The notes beneath the pieces are model-generated. The model made no database searches. It was not told the origin of the DNA and was given only the letters and a program-made list of their open reading frames with translations. Made by a program: the position numbers and the translations under genes. From Bacteroidales bacterium (lineage in GTDB: Bacteria > Bacteroidota > Bacteroidia > Bacteroidales > JAADJA01): DNA of 58,016 nucleotides. The DNA lies in the NCBI GenBank assembly GCA_030596605.1, contig JAUVJI010000007.1:1-58016 (forward strand). The letters are read 5' to 3'. Numbering within the stretch: position 1 is the stretch's first letter; every line of letters starts with the position of its first letter. This document shows, piece after piece, positions 34,424-42,422 of this stretch.

Positions 34424-34999
34424 ATGGTTTTACCGATTACAGCATATGGCCATCCAACCTTAAGGAAGGTCGCTAAAGAAATAGATAAGAATTATCCTGG
34501 TTTACAGGAATTGATAGACAATATGTTTGAAACCATGTATACTACATCCGGCGTAGGTTTGGCAGCACCACAGGTAAACCTTTCCATTCGATTGCTGGTA
34601 TTGGATGCCTCCCCCTATGCAGAGGAAGATAAACAGGCAAAGGACTTTAAGCGGGTAATAATAAACCCAAAAATTATTGAAGAAAAGGGTGAGGAGTGGA
34701 TGTTTAATGAGGGTTGCCTCAGTGTTCCTGATATTCGTGAAGATGTATTACGTAAACCTGAAATAAGGATACAGTACTATAATGAAAACTGGGAATTTTT
34801 TGATGAAAAATATACCGGCGTTATGGCACGCATTATTCAGCATGAATGCGACCATCTCGAAGGTATTTTGTTTGTCGACCGTGTGAGCAATTTGAGAAAA
34901 GTTTTATTAAAAAGACGGTTGCACGATATTTCAAAAGGAAACATTGATATAAAATATAAAATGATTTTTCCGTTAAAGAAAAAGGGAAAAAGAAAATAA
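34424..34999 (+). CDS. def: Peptide deformylase
   Basis: 191 residues. It removes the N-formyl group from nascent proteins and needs a metal ion. All three family motifs are visible: GVGLAAPQV, EGCLSVPD (metal-ligand Cys) and QHECDHLEG (HExxH). The C-terminal extension LHDISKGNIDIKYKMIFPLKKK is typical of Bacteroidota deformylases. ATG 3 bases after the ruvX stop; the TPR lipoprotein follows after 15 bases. A standard housekeeping gene. Confidence 0.97.
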   Translation: MVLPITAYGHPTLRKVAKEIDKNYPGLQELIDNMFETMYTTSGVGLAAPQVNLSIRLLVLDASPYAEEDKQAKDFKRVIINPKIIEEKGEEWMFNEGCLSVPDIREDVLRKPEIRIQYYNENWEFFDEKYTGVMARIIQHECDHLEGILFVDRVSNLRKVLLKRRLHDISKGNIDIKYKMIFPLKKKGKRK

Positions 35000-35014
35000 A
35001 AATTTAAAAAAAAT

Positions 35015-35548
35015 ATGAAAACTCTTAAAACAATTTGTTACCTGGTATTAGTTGCATTAATAATCAGCGCTTGTACATCTCCAAAAGAAAATAAACTTTC
35101 AGAAATAAAGCTTATGGAGGATGAACTCTTTTCTGATGAAAGCCAAATGATTGACCGACAAAAAGCAAACGATTTGATTGGTGTTTATGAATCATTTGCC
35201 GATGAATTCCCGGATGACACTGAAACACCTGTTTATTTATTCAAAGCCGGCGACATGGCCATGAACCTGAATATGCCACGCAAAGCCATTGATATCTTTG
35301 ACGAGATACTCAACAACTATCCTGACTTTGAAAAAGCGCCGCAATGCCTGTTTTTAAAAGGGTATGTATACGAGAACGATTTAAAAGACCTGGAAACTGC
35401 AAAAAAGTTATACGAGGAATTCCTGGTAAAATACCCGGATGATGAATTTGCTGATGATGCAGAAATATCAATCAAAAACCTCGGCAAATCACCTGAAGAT
35501 CTGATCAGGGAATTTGAAGAGCAACAGCAGAAGGAAGGAGAAATATAA
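35015..35548 (+). CDS. TPR-repeat lipoprotein
   Basis: 177 residues with a lipobox IISAC (Cys20) after a hydrophobic segment. The mature part has about three tetratricopeptide-like repeats: ETPVYLFKAGDMAMNLNMPRKA, EKAPQCLFLKGYVYENDL and AKKLYEEFLVKYPDDEFADDA. The YPDxEFADDA ending matches the BamD/YbgF-like outer-membrane lipoproteins. It is the third gene of the ruvX-def unit by spacing. Its partner is unknown; a scaffold role at the outer membrane is inference. Confidence 0.85.
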   Translation: MKTLKTICYLVLVALIISACTSPKENKLSEIKLMEDELFSDESQMIDRQKANDLIGVYESFADEFPDDTETPVYLFKAGDMAMNLNMPRKAIDIFDEILNNYPDFEKAPQCLFLKGYVYENDLKDLETAKKLYEEFLVKYPDDEFADDAEISIKNLGKSPEDLIREFEEQQQKEGEI

Positions 35549-35576
35549 CATTACAGCCTTTCCGGTTTTTTTAAGC

Positions 35577-35621
35577 TTTTTCGGATTTGGGCCGTAGAAA
35601 AAGCGCCTGATAATCCGAAAA
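35577..35621. repeat. Inverted-repeat hairpin in convergent intergenic region
   Basis: TTTTCGGATT (35577-35586) pairs with AATCCGAAAA (35612-35621). Further short GGATT/AATCC segments continue to 35690 without a gene. It lies between convergent genes and can serve as a transcription-end hairpin or a repetitive element. Confidence 0.55.
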
Positions 35622-35745
35622 CAAAAAGCCTGGGATTTGTAATCCTGATTGTTTTGAATTTTCAAACGGATTAAAAATCCTTAATTTATCATCGTCAGGA
35701 TTACCTGCCCGCAAGACAATCGCTCAAATCCGGACGAGCGCAGTT

Positions 35746-37218
35746 TTAATTTTTTAATAATAATTTTAAGGAATAAAGTTTATTCCCTGTCTTTAAAATA
35801 CATAGATAAACACCCGGATTACAACTCGAATATTCAGCATCACGGCCGTTCCACGTGTATTGGTGTTCCCCTTTTTCTAAGTTGCTGTTGCATAAGGTTC
35901 TTGCCAGTTTCCCATCCAATCCAAGTATCATCAATTCAACATATTCTTCCTGTTCCAAACAAAACCTTATAGTGCTTGTTGTTTGAAATGGATTAGGATG
36001 GGCATTCAATATATTTTTCAGTGCGGCAGCTTTTTCCGTGATATGGGTAGGTGGATCAGGAATAAAATTTCCGCTTCCGTCATTATAAAATAATGTTAAC
36101 ACTGTTGTGTAAACATCAAAAGAGCCGTTAATTATTGCAATATCCCGGTAACCATCATTGTTCAGGTCGCAGCAATGAGTATGGCCATCTGCTAATCCCG
36201 GGTATGTAACAGGGTAGAATTCAGGCTGCCCCATTGAAAAATCCCCATTGTTAAATACAACATAAATACCATCAAAACTCGCAAATACCGCATCAGGAAG
36301 GGAATCGTTGTCTAAGTCACCAACATCAAAACGATAAGAATTAAATTCATTATAAACCCCGGCGGTGTGCTTTATAAAATTCCCGTTACCCTGATTCTCA
36401 TAAATAAAAACAGAGGTATTGCCAAAACAGGTGACGGCTGTGATATCATTGTCGCCGTCATTGTCCATATCAGCTATTTTCAACGTGAGATTGGGATAAT
36501 CATCAATTACCGAAACCTGAAAACCCGTTTCATAACTGAAGTATATTTCCGTTTTTTGCCCGGTTAGCACTACATCATCCCGGTTATCTTCGTTCAGTTT
36601 TCCGCACTCAATATCAGTTGGCCAGTACCCTGTTACATCATAATATTCCGGGTTGCCAAGCTGCCCCGTACCATTATTAATAAATACACCCCATTTCTGG
36701 CCATTGCTTGACGACAAAACTACATCCGTCTTACTATCGCCATTAATATCACCATAGGTTTTGCGGTTGTAATTATCATTCAATAAATAATCATCATACT
36801 GATTAAAACTTCCGTTTGAATTGAACAATGCCCTCAAAAAGTATGATTTTGCATCAGGTAGAAAATTAAAAGCAACTATGTCGGGTAAACTATCATTATT
36901 TATATTTTGCGTAAAAATATCGTTCTGATAACCTTCAAACTGTAGTACTGAAAATTCTTCACTAAAAATACCGTTACCGGAGTTATAAATAATTGTGACT
37001 GCAGTATCAATTATCTCCCCTGCATGATGTCCTACAATCAAATCCGTATCACCGTCCTGGTCAATGTCGGACGAATTTATTGAAATTCCCCCAAGAGCAA
37101 GAAAATACTCTGCTTTGTTTACCTGTGTAAACCCTGGAAAGGTGACAATAAAAATCAGAAAGAATTTAGCAAAGGGTATCAAAAACGGATTTAAAATATG
37201 AGTAGCAGATGTTTTCAT
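35746..37218 (-). CDS. FG-GAP/VCBS-repeat T9SS cargo protein
   Basis: 490 residues. Signal peptide to about residue 32 (KFFLIFIVTFPGFTQ). The body is a seven-bladed FG-GAP/VCBS propeller with calcium-type loops: SDIDQDGDTDLIVGHH, GDINGDSKTDVVL, GKLNEDNRDDVVL, ADMDNDGDNDITAV, GDLDNDSLPDAVF and CDLNNDGYRDIAI. The C-terminal about 85 residues form a T9SS type A sorting domain (LNAHPNPFQTTSTI; NPGVYLCILKTGNKLYSLKLLLKN). Secreted or surface-attached, no catalytic motif; a binding or adhesion role is likely by family. It faces the operator-like palindromes at 37365-37421 and the broken response regulator upstream. Confidence 0.9.
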   Translation of the reverse strand: MKTSATHILNPFLIPFAKFFLIFIVTFPGFTQVNKAEYFLALGGISINSSDIDQDGDTDLIVGHHAGEIIDTAVTIIYNSGNGIFSEEFSVLQFEGYQNDIFTQNINNDSLPDIVAFNFLPDAKSYFLRALFNSNGSFNQYDDYLLNDNYNRKTYGDINGDSKTDVVLSSSNGQKWGVFINNGTGQLGNPEYYDVTGYWPTDIECGKLNEDNRDDVVLTGQKTEIYFSYETGFQVSVIDDYPNLTLKIADMDNDGDNDITAVTCFGNTSVFIYENQGNGNFIKHTAGVYNEFNSYRFDVGDLDNDSLPDAVFASFDGIYVVFNNGDFSMGQPEFYPVTYPGLADGHTHCCDLNNDGYRDIAIINGSFDVYTTVLTLFYNDGSGNFIPDPPTHITEKAAALKNILNAHPNPFQTTSTIRFCLEQEEYVELMILGLDGKLARTLCNSNLEKGEHQYTWNGRDAEYSSCNPGVYLCILKTGNKLYSLKLLLKN

Positions 37219-37364
37219 TTTTTAACGGTATTAAATATTTATACGGTAAATTTACACAAAATTTCACTACTATGGAGGCTCAAGTACTATCGGTTTTGCG
37301 CAGCAGATCATAAAAATCAATTTGTTTAAAAACTGCTGCCAATGTAAACCAATTAAAATACTTT

Positions 37365-37421
37365 TTTGTCATCAAAATAACTACAAACAGAAAAATAATT
37401 TGTCATCAAAATGATGACAAA
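37365..37421. promoter_or_regulatory. Tandem operator-like palindrome upstream of the FG-GAP gene
   Basis: TTTGTCATCAAAAT occurs at 37365-37378 and again at 37399-37412. The second copy continues into its inverse so that TTTGTCATCA (37399-37408) and TGATGACAAA (37412-37421) form a 10-bp arm palindrome with a 3-base loop. It lies between the broken response regulator and the FG-GAP gene (37218). It could be a regulator binding site or the regulator's terminator. Confidence 0.5.
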
Positions 37422-37424
37422 ACA

Positions 37425-38039
37425 TCATATCAAATCATTTTTATCTGCCCAATAGATAAGCCCGGCATTTGTACTTACTCCGGCCTTAATCAATAACCTG
37501 CTCCGGTAGGTTCTTACCGTGGTGGTTTTTAGATTTAATTCTTTTGCAATTTCTCTGCATCCTTTGTCCTCAGTCAGTAAATTTAATACCTGTTTCTCCC
37601 GGTTTGATAGTTTAATTTTTTCAATCTCCAGCTCTTTGCTGTTTTGTTTACCTGTATTTATTTTAAAATATGTCCCGCTATTGTACACCGTTTTAATAGC
37701 TGTAATCAATTCCTGCCGGCTGCAGTCCTTTAATAAATACCCGTCTACTCCAATTTCCACACATTTTTTCACCAGCCCTTTTTCACCAAACTGGGTTAAC
37801 ATGATAATTTTTACTTGCGGGTAAGTATTCTTTATTTATTTTGCCGTTTCAATCCCATCCATCTCAGGCATCCTGATATCCAGCAAAACAACATCTACAA
37901 TGTGGCTTTTCAGTAATTCCAATACTGCAATACCATTAAGGGCTTCTCCAGCAATATTTATATTGTTAATATCAGCCAGGGTAGTTTTTATTCCATCAAG
38001 AAAAATCGGGTGGTCGTCGGCAATAATAATATTGATCAT
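37425..38039 (-). pseudogene. LuxR/NarL-type response regulator broken by one in-frame stop
   Basis: One frame of 205 codons encodes a NarL/FixJ response regulator split by TAA at 37836-37838. Upstream part: INIIIADDHPIFLDGI with acidic pocket Asp8/Asp9, and VVLLDIRMPEMDGIETAK with the phospho-acceptor Asp in LLDIRMPE. After the stop the frame continues IKNTYPQVKIIMLTQ, then GVDGYLLKDCSRQELI, then the HTH: LSNREKQVLNLLTEDKGCREIAKELNLKTTTVRTYRSRLL. So a single AAA-to-TAA change (or sequencing error) explains the break; there is no frameshift. The DNA-binding domain could still be translated from the internal ATG at 37802. No histidine kinase gene is adjacent. Confidence 0.8.
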
Positions 38040-38451
38040 AATAGGATTATTTAAAATTGAATTGGAAGATTTTTCATAAGTTTAGGAATTGAGTTTACAG
38101 TTGGACTTTCTACAGTTGTTGGATTTTGAGTATTGAGTTTTGGATTTTTTACTTTCTCCCGCCCATCCGGTCGGGCAGGCTCTCTCTACAAAATAAAGGA
38201 GTTCAGTCATAATAAAAGAATTTTCGGTTTTGCCGGTTAAAAATATAGCATAAATTTTTGTCGAATAGTAAGATAGGAGTAAGTAAGATTTATTCTATTA
38301 ATATGATGAAATTCAAAATGTATTAATGATAAAAAAATATTTGTACAATAAACAATATTCAAATTTAATATTGCGTTAAACTACCAGGATAAATTGGTAA
38401 TTTTTTTCATCCGAAAAGCGTCATCCTATAAAGGTGGGCGCTTTTCGGCGT
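38040..38451. other. Gene-free stretch with REP-like unit and hairpin
   Basis: 412 bases. A GC-rich REP-like palindrome CCCGCCCATCCGGTCGGGC lies at 38158-38176. A strong hairpin CCGAAAAGCG/CGCTTTTCGG (38411-38420 with 38439-38448) ends 3 bases before the stop of the transposase-like gene, without a convincing T-run on either side. Otherwise AT-rich; no gene seen. Confidence 0.6.
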
Positions 38452-38880
38452 TTAACTCAGCTGGTCTTTCTTTAATTTTTCTTTTTCAAGAATATTTATA
38501 TCACCCCGTGAATCAATACATTCGGTAATTTTCTTTTTGAAATTCCAGCAGGTCATTGGCCGCAGATTTATTTTTTCTGAAAGTTTGTAGGAAGATATGT
38601 CATGATTGTGACAGACAAGATAAGTAATTTTAAATGCTTCGTTCAAAGGGAATTTGCATTTATGAAAAAGCGTATGTGCAGTAGCCGATTCTTCGGTTTT
38701 GCATTTGGTGCATCTTCTTGAAAATGGTTTTTTTCCCTTACAATAATTGGTATGCCCACACTTCCTGCAAATAAAACCATTTTTCCATTTCTCATTTGCA
38801 AGGTATTCAAGGCATTTCTCGTCTGATGAAAAGTGGCTTTCGAATTCTATAAGTTTAATATTTTTAAATAATGATTCCAA
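38452..38880 (-). CDS. Zinc-ribbon transposase-like protein (IS1595-type N-terminus)
   Basis: 142 residues from a TTG at 38880; no ATG is available in frame. The zinc ribbon FICRKCGHTNYCKGKKPF...RRCTKCKTEESATA has ligands Cys38, Cys41, Cys57 and Cys60, and TAHTLFHKCKFPLNEAFKI follows, as in ISXO2/IS1595-family transposase N-termini. The C-terminal part is a helix-turn-helix-like segment (SYKLSEKINLRPMTCWNFKKKI). The DDE catalytic domain is absent and no inverted repeats flank it, so this is either a decayed element or a domesticated DNA-binding protein. Confidence 0.75.
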   Translation of the reverse strand: MESLFKNIKLIEFESHFSSDEKCLEYLANEKWKNGFICRKCGHTNYCKGKKPFSRRCTKCKTEESATAHTLFHKCKFPLNEAFKITYLVCHNHDISSYKLSEKINLRPMTCWNFKKKITECIDSRGDINILEKEKLKKDQLS

Positions 38881-38984
38881 AACCCTTCTATTTAATTTTT
38901 ATGACATCCTGTCAATTGGAATGAAATTTGACAGCAAAAATAATAAAAAGTGATATTTAAGCGATATACTTATTGAAATTTTTT

Positions 38985-38992
38985 TAATTTTG
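38985..38992 (+). promoter_or_regulatory. -7 promoter box of the thioredoxin cluster
   Basis: TAATTTTG, an exact TAnnTTTG match 36 bases upstream of the ATG at 39029. The three thioredoxin genes follow with gaps of 18 and 10 bases. Confidence 0.55.
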
Positions 38993-39028
38993 CAGCGTTT
39001 TAAAAAATCACATTAATAAATTATAATC

Positions 39029-39481
39029 ATGAAAAACTATTTAGTACTTCTGTTATTGGCAATTTTTACAGGAATGTTATCGGTTTCAGCACAAGAAAAG
39101 GAAACTGTTAAACCAGAGCATTTGACTGTTCAGACATTCAAGGAAAAGGTATTTAACTATGAAAAAAATCCGGAAGAATGGGTTTTTGAAGGTGACCTCC
39201 CATGTATTGTTGATTTTTATGCTGACTGGTGTAAGCCATGTAAATTAATTGCTCCAATCATGGAAGAATTAGCCAATGAATACAAGGGTAAAATAAATGT
39301 ATATAAAGTCAACACCGAAAAACAGCGTGAATTATCCGGTGTATTTGGTGTCAGGAGTATACCTGCTGTTTTATTTATCCCGATGGAAGGAAAACCGCAG
39401 ATGTCGACGGGAGCCTTGCCAAAAGAAACATTTAAACAGGCGATTGATGAATTTTTACTTGGACAGAAAAAAGACAATTAA
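39029..39481 (+). CDS. Periplasmic thioredoxin-fold protein (copy 1 of 3)
   Basis: 150 residues. A cleavable signal peptide ends at SVSAQEKE. The thioredoxin domain carries FYADWCKPCK with redox cysteines Cys68 and Cys71 and the cis-proline segment RSIPAVLF. A third conserved cysteine precedes the active site in GDLPCIVDF. It is the first of three paralogous thioredoxins in tandem; the shared sequence NPEEWVFEGDLPC is also seen in copy 2 and in shorter form in copy 3. It probably reduces or exchanges disulfides in the periplasm. WCKPC instead of WCGPC can shift redox potential (inference). Confidence 0.92.
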   Translation: MKNYLVLLLLAIFTGMLSVSAQEKETVKPEHLTVQTFKEKVFNYEKNPEEWVFEGDLPCIVDFYADWCKPCKLIAPIMEELANEYKGKINVYKVNTEKQRELSGVFGVRSIPAVLFIPMEGKPQMSTGALPKETFKQAIDEFLLGQKKDN

Positions 39482-39499
39482 TTATTAAGATTAAATCAA

Positions 39500-40042
39500 A
39501 TGCAAAAAACATTTTTAGTAATATCATTATTAACGGTGTTTACATTTTTTTCATGTAATCAGAAGTCGGAAACCGATTCTATTGAAAAGAATATAAAGAA
39601 TACCGAATTAGCACAGAATAATCAGGAAACAAATTCCAGCAAAAGTGTTCAGGATATAAAACCTGTTTATTTGACAACGGCCGATTTTAAGGATAAAGTT
39701 TGGGATTATGAATCCAACCCGGAAGAATGGATTTATAAAGGTGAATTACCTTGTATTATTGATTTTTACACTGACTGGTGTAAACCGTGTAAAATAGTAG
39801 CGCCGATTATGGACGACCTGGCTGACCACTATAATGGAAAAGTGATAATTTATAAAGTGAATACAGATAAAGAAAAAGAACTGGCGACAGTTTTCCAGGT
39901 AAGAAGCATTCCATCTATTTTGTTTTCGCCGATGGAAGGAAAACCTGCTATGCAGCCCGGTGCTCTGTCGAAAGAAGATTATAAGAGCATTATTGATGAT
40001 TTTGTATTAAAAATAAATAAAGAGGAATCAAAAAATATTTAA
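39500..40042 (+). CDS. Lipoprotein thioredoxin-fold protein (copy 2 of 3)
   Basis: 180 residues. The lipobox TFFSC places the lipidated Cys at residue 19, so it is membrane-anchored. A polar linker rich in Asn, Glu and Ser (residues 20-50) leads to the domain, which has FYTDWCKPCK (Cys94, Cys97), the upstream third cysteine of GELPC (Cys85) and the cis-proline segment RSIPSILF. Clear paralogue of both neighbours. It would act at the outer or inner membrane face of the periplasm, complementing the soluble copy 1. Confidence 0.92.
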   Translation: MQKTFLVISLLTVFTFFSCNQKSETDSIEKNIKNTELAQNNQETNSSKSVQDIKPVYLTTADFKDKVWDYESNPEEWIYKGELPCIIDFYTDWCKPCKIVAPIMDDLADHYNGKVIIYKVNTDKEKELATVFQVRSIPSILFSPMEGKPAMQPGALSKEDYKSIIDDFVLKINKEESKNI

Positions 40043-40052
40043 AAACAAACAT

Positions 40053-40421
40053 ATGGAACATTTAACAAAACAGACTTTTTTAGACAAAGTATTTAATTTC
40101 GAAAAGAATAAGGAGTGGCAATTTGAAGGAGATTTGCCATGTGTGATTGATTTTTATGCCGATTGGTGCGGACCGTGTAAAATGGTTGCTCCGATTCTTG
40201 AAGAATTATCAGAGGAGTATGATGGCAAGATCAATATTTATAAAGTTGATACGGAAAGCGAACAGGAATTAGCTGCTGCTTTTGGCATCAGGAGTATTCC
40301 TTCAATGCTGTTCTGCCCGAAAGACGGACAACCGCAAATGGCACAGGGTGCATTACCAAAAGATGCATTAAAAGGTGCAATAGAAGATGTCCTGCTTGCA
40401 AAGGCCGAAGTAGTAAAATAA
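40053..40421 (+). CDS. Cytosolic thioredoxin (copy 3 of 3)
   Basis: 122 residues without a signal sequence. It has a canonical WCGPC active site (Cys39, Cys42) in FYADWCGPCK, the extra cysteine in GDLPC (Cys30) and cis-proline segment RSIPSMLF. It begins MEHLTKQTFLDKVFNFEKN, homologous to the mature start of copies 1 and 2. It may be the ancestral cytosolic copy or a retargeted one. A terminator follows at 40442-40478. Confidence 0.93.
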   Translation: MEHLTKQTFLDKVFNFEKNKEWQFEGDLPCVIDFYADWCGPCKMVAPILEELSEEYDGKINIYKVDTESEQELAAAFGIRSIPSMLFCPKDGQPQMAQGALPKDALKGAIEDVLLAKAEVVK

Positions 40422-40441
40422 AAAATAGTTGATATCTAAAT

Positions 40442-40478
40442 AAAAAAGGGTGTTGCAGGATTGCAGCGCCTTTTTTTT
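40442..40478 (+). terminator. Rho-independent terminator after the thioredoxins
   Basis: AAAAAAGGGTGTTGCA pairs, with one bulge and wobble pairs, with TTGCAGCGCC followed by eight Ts. Confidence 0.8.
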
Positions 40479-40492
40479 ATGCCTCTCTTTTA

Positions 40493-40500
40493 TACCTTTG
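40493..40500 (+). promoter_or_regulatory. -7 promoter box of the WbqC-like gene
   Basis: TACCTTTG fits TAnnTTTG, 16 bases before the ATG at 40517. Confidence 0.55.
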
Positions 40501-40516
40501 CATTAGAAATTGATAA

Positions 40517-41149
40517 ATGAAAATAACTCCAGCCATATTATTTTCTACTGCCTATCTCGGACCGATTGAGTATTTCACCTATATAATAAACTGCGATAGT
40601 ATTTTAATTGAAAAAGAAGAACATTATATAAAACAAACTTATAGAAACAGGTGCGTTATTTATACTGCAAATGGGGTACAGTCACTAACTATTCCCGTGA
40701 TCAAAGTGAACGGAAACCGAACCAAAATAAAAGATATCAAGATTTCATATGCTGAAAAATGGCAGTTGATACATTGGAGGGCAATATCTTCGGCTTATAG
40801 CAATTCACCTTATTTCCTTTATTACAGAGATGAACTTGAGCAATTTTATTTCGAAAAACACAAATACTTGTTGGATTATAATAACCGGCTTTTTGAAACA
40901 ATTCTAAAAATACTGGAGTGGGATATTGAGATAAAATTTACTCAGTTGTATTATGAAAAGATTGAAAAAGGAATGGTTGATCTAAGAAACGAAATCAATC
41001 CGAAAAAAGAACTAAAGATTCAATTTAATCCTTATACACAGGTGTTCGCGGAGAAATTTGGCTTTGTTTCAAATCTGAGTATCATTGATTTAATTTTTAA
41101 CCTGGGTCCGGAATCAAATGAATATCTCCTTACTATTTTGGATCGGTAA
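40517..41149 (+). CDS. WbqC-family protein
   Basis: 210 residues, matching the WbqC-like family: N-terminal PAILFSTAYLGPIEYFTYI, then YRNRCVIYTANGVQSLTIPVI, IKDIKISYAEKWQLIHWRAI and SAYSNSPYFLYYRDEL. WbqC proteins are often linked to O-antigen gene sets but their activity is unproven. Here the gene stands alone between terminator 40442-40478 and a convergent pair. Soluble, no signal peptide; complete at the usual length. Confidence 0.87.
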   Translation: MKITPAILFSTAYLGPIEYFTYIINCDSILIEKEEHYIKQTYRNRCVIYTANGVQSLTIPVIKVNGNRTKIKDIKISYAEKWQLIHWRAISSAYSNSPYFLYYRDELEQFYFEKHKYLLDYNNRLFETILKILEWDIEIKFTQLYYEKIEKGMVDLRNEINPKKELKIQFNPYTQVFAEKFGFVSNLSIIDLIFNLGPESNEYLLTILDR

Positions 41150-41208
41150 TCTCAAACTAAACAATATCATTCATTCTGTAGGACGAATAATCCCAACTCA
41201 AAGATTTG

Positions 41209-41781
41209 TCAATCATTTTCTGCCCCGACAATCAATAGATACTCCGTCTCGCTATTCTCCCTTAATCCTTTATTAGCCAGCGTAATAATCGAAGTGAAAT
41301 TTTCCTTAATTATGTTAAGTTCCTCATTATAATCACCGTTTTTGTCCTGGTCATAATTATAAGTGATCAAAACTTTTAATCTTGCCTTAATACCTGTAAG
41401 TTTATACATTTCCTCCCAGCAGCATTCAATGTGGTTTTCATGTTCAATTACAATATCCAGAAAGGATGGGAAATAACCTCCTTTATCTTTAATTATATCA
41501 CCATTTAAGTCATTTACTTCTATTTCTTTTTGACTGGCAATAATTAGGTCAATCTTGTTAAATTCAGTATAATATTTAAATCCTTTATAGTGCTTATTTA
41601 AAAGGTAATTTCCAAGCGGGCTAAACTCACCTGCCTTTTGATTCCCAATAATAAATTCAGTCCACTTAGTATCATTATTCCATTTTTCAATTAAATCTTC
41701 GGTAAGGTTACCATTATTAAATTTTTTACCTGCAAAATCTTTCCAGGCAGCGATAAAGTTTTTTGCATTTATTGTTTTCAT
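41209..41781 (-). CDS. Unknown protein, second gene of an overlapping pair
   Basis: 190 residues, not recognised. A central stretch FLDIVIEHENHIECCWEEMYKL followed by KARLKVLITYNYDQDKNGDY looks like the core of a PD-(D/E)XK nuclease-like fold (D-x-x-x-E then a strand with K), but the catalytic lysine is not certain, so this is a suggestion only. The N-terminus NAKNFIAAWKDFAGKKF and the C-terminus ETEYLLIVGAEND show no known motif. It starts inside the stop codon of the upstream gene (ATGA overlap at 41778-41781), so the two are translated together. Confidence 0.75.
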   Translation of the reverse strand: MKTINAKNFIAAWKDFAGKKFNNGNLTEDLIEKWNNDTKWTEFIIGNQKAGEFSPLGNYLLNKHYKGFKYYTEFNKIDLIIASQKEIEVNDLNGDIIKDKGGYFPSFLDIVIEHENHIECCWEEMYKLTGIKARLKVLITYNYDQDKNGDYNEELNIIKENFTSIITLANKGLRENSETEYLLIVGAEND

Positions 41782-42293
41782 TTTATTAATCGATTTAGTT
41801 TTTTGTTTTCGTAATTCATTTTGTATTTTTCAAAATCACCAAAGGCTATTGCATCAAGCATTTCCTTTTTTGTCATAGTTGGACTGTTAAATTTCTCCCT
41901 AATTTCTTCTTCGCACCAGTTTACAAAATCAATATAATGCTGTGGGTCATTTGCCTCTTCCAACGAAACATCTTCTCTATCCCCAAAGTCAAACTCCCGT
42001 GGGCAGGAGGGAGAAATAGTGATTACATCCACTTTCATGCCTTTATAAAACTTCGGTATTTTTCTGTGGTCTATAATAAATGGAACCCAAAAACTGATAG
42101 AATGGGTAATAGGATTTACATATTCATATATTTTCTTACATAGAGATAAGCTAATATTTAATTCTGATTCCCCAGAATTACTTATGTTTTCCGGAGGTCC
42201 AAATACTCCGGTTACATAGGCTCCCATCTTAATTTGTTCAGCTTGTTCAGTAGTAAAACTATCAATTATTTCTTTAACTAAAAGATTTTCCAT
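41778..42293 (-). CDS. Unknown protein, first gene of an overlapping pair
   Basis: 171 residues, not recognised. Features seen: an alpha-helical start MENLLVKEIIDSFTTEQAEQIKMG, a central hydrophobic strand HSISFWVPFIIDHRKIPKFYKGMKVDVI, an acidic DREDVSLEEANDPQHY and a basic C-terminus KKLNRLIK. No signal peptide or membrane helix. Translation is coupled to the following gene by ATGA. The pair is divergent from valS and shows no obvious mobile-element border. Confidence 0.75.
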   Translation of the reverse strand: MENLLVKEIIDSFTTEQAEQIKMGAYVTGVFGPPENISNSGESELNISLSLCKKIYEYVNPITHSISFWVPFIIDHRKIPKFYKGMKVDVITISPSCPREFDFGDREDVSLEEANDPQHYIDFVNWCEEEIREKFNSPTMTKKEMLDAIAFGDFEKYKMNYENKKLNRLIK

Positions 42294-42379
42294 CTTTTTA
42301 TCCCAAAGGTACTAATTAACTCTATAGAAATTTATTATGTATAGCTTAAAGTCACATCTTTTAATTTGTAGTTTTTTAA

Positions 42380-42387
42380 TACTTTTG
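42380..42387 (+). promoter_or_regulatory. -7 promoter box of valS
   Basis: TACTTTTG fits TAnnTTTG, 35 bases before the ATG at 42423. Confidence 0.5.
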
Positions 42388-42422
42388 CCCCTTCAAAATA
42401 ATTTATCCAATCTATTGTAAAT

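Noticed and set aside
37803-37838. Frameshift in the response regulator
   Set aside because: The frame is unchanged on both sides; a single stop codon explains the split.
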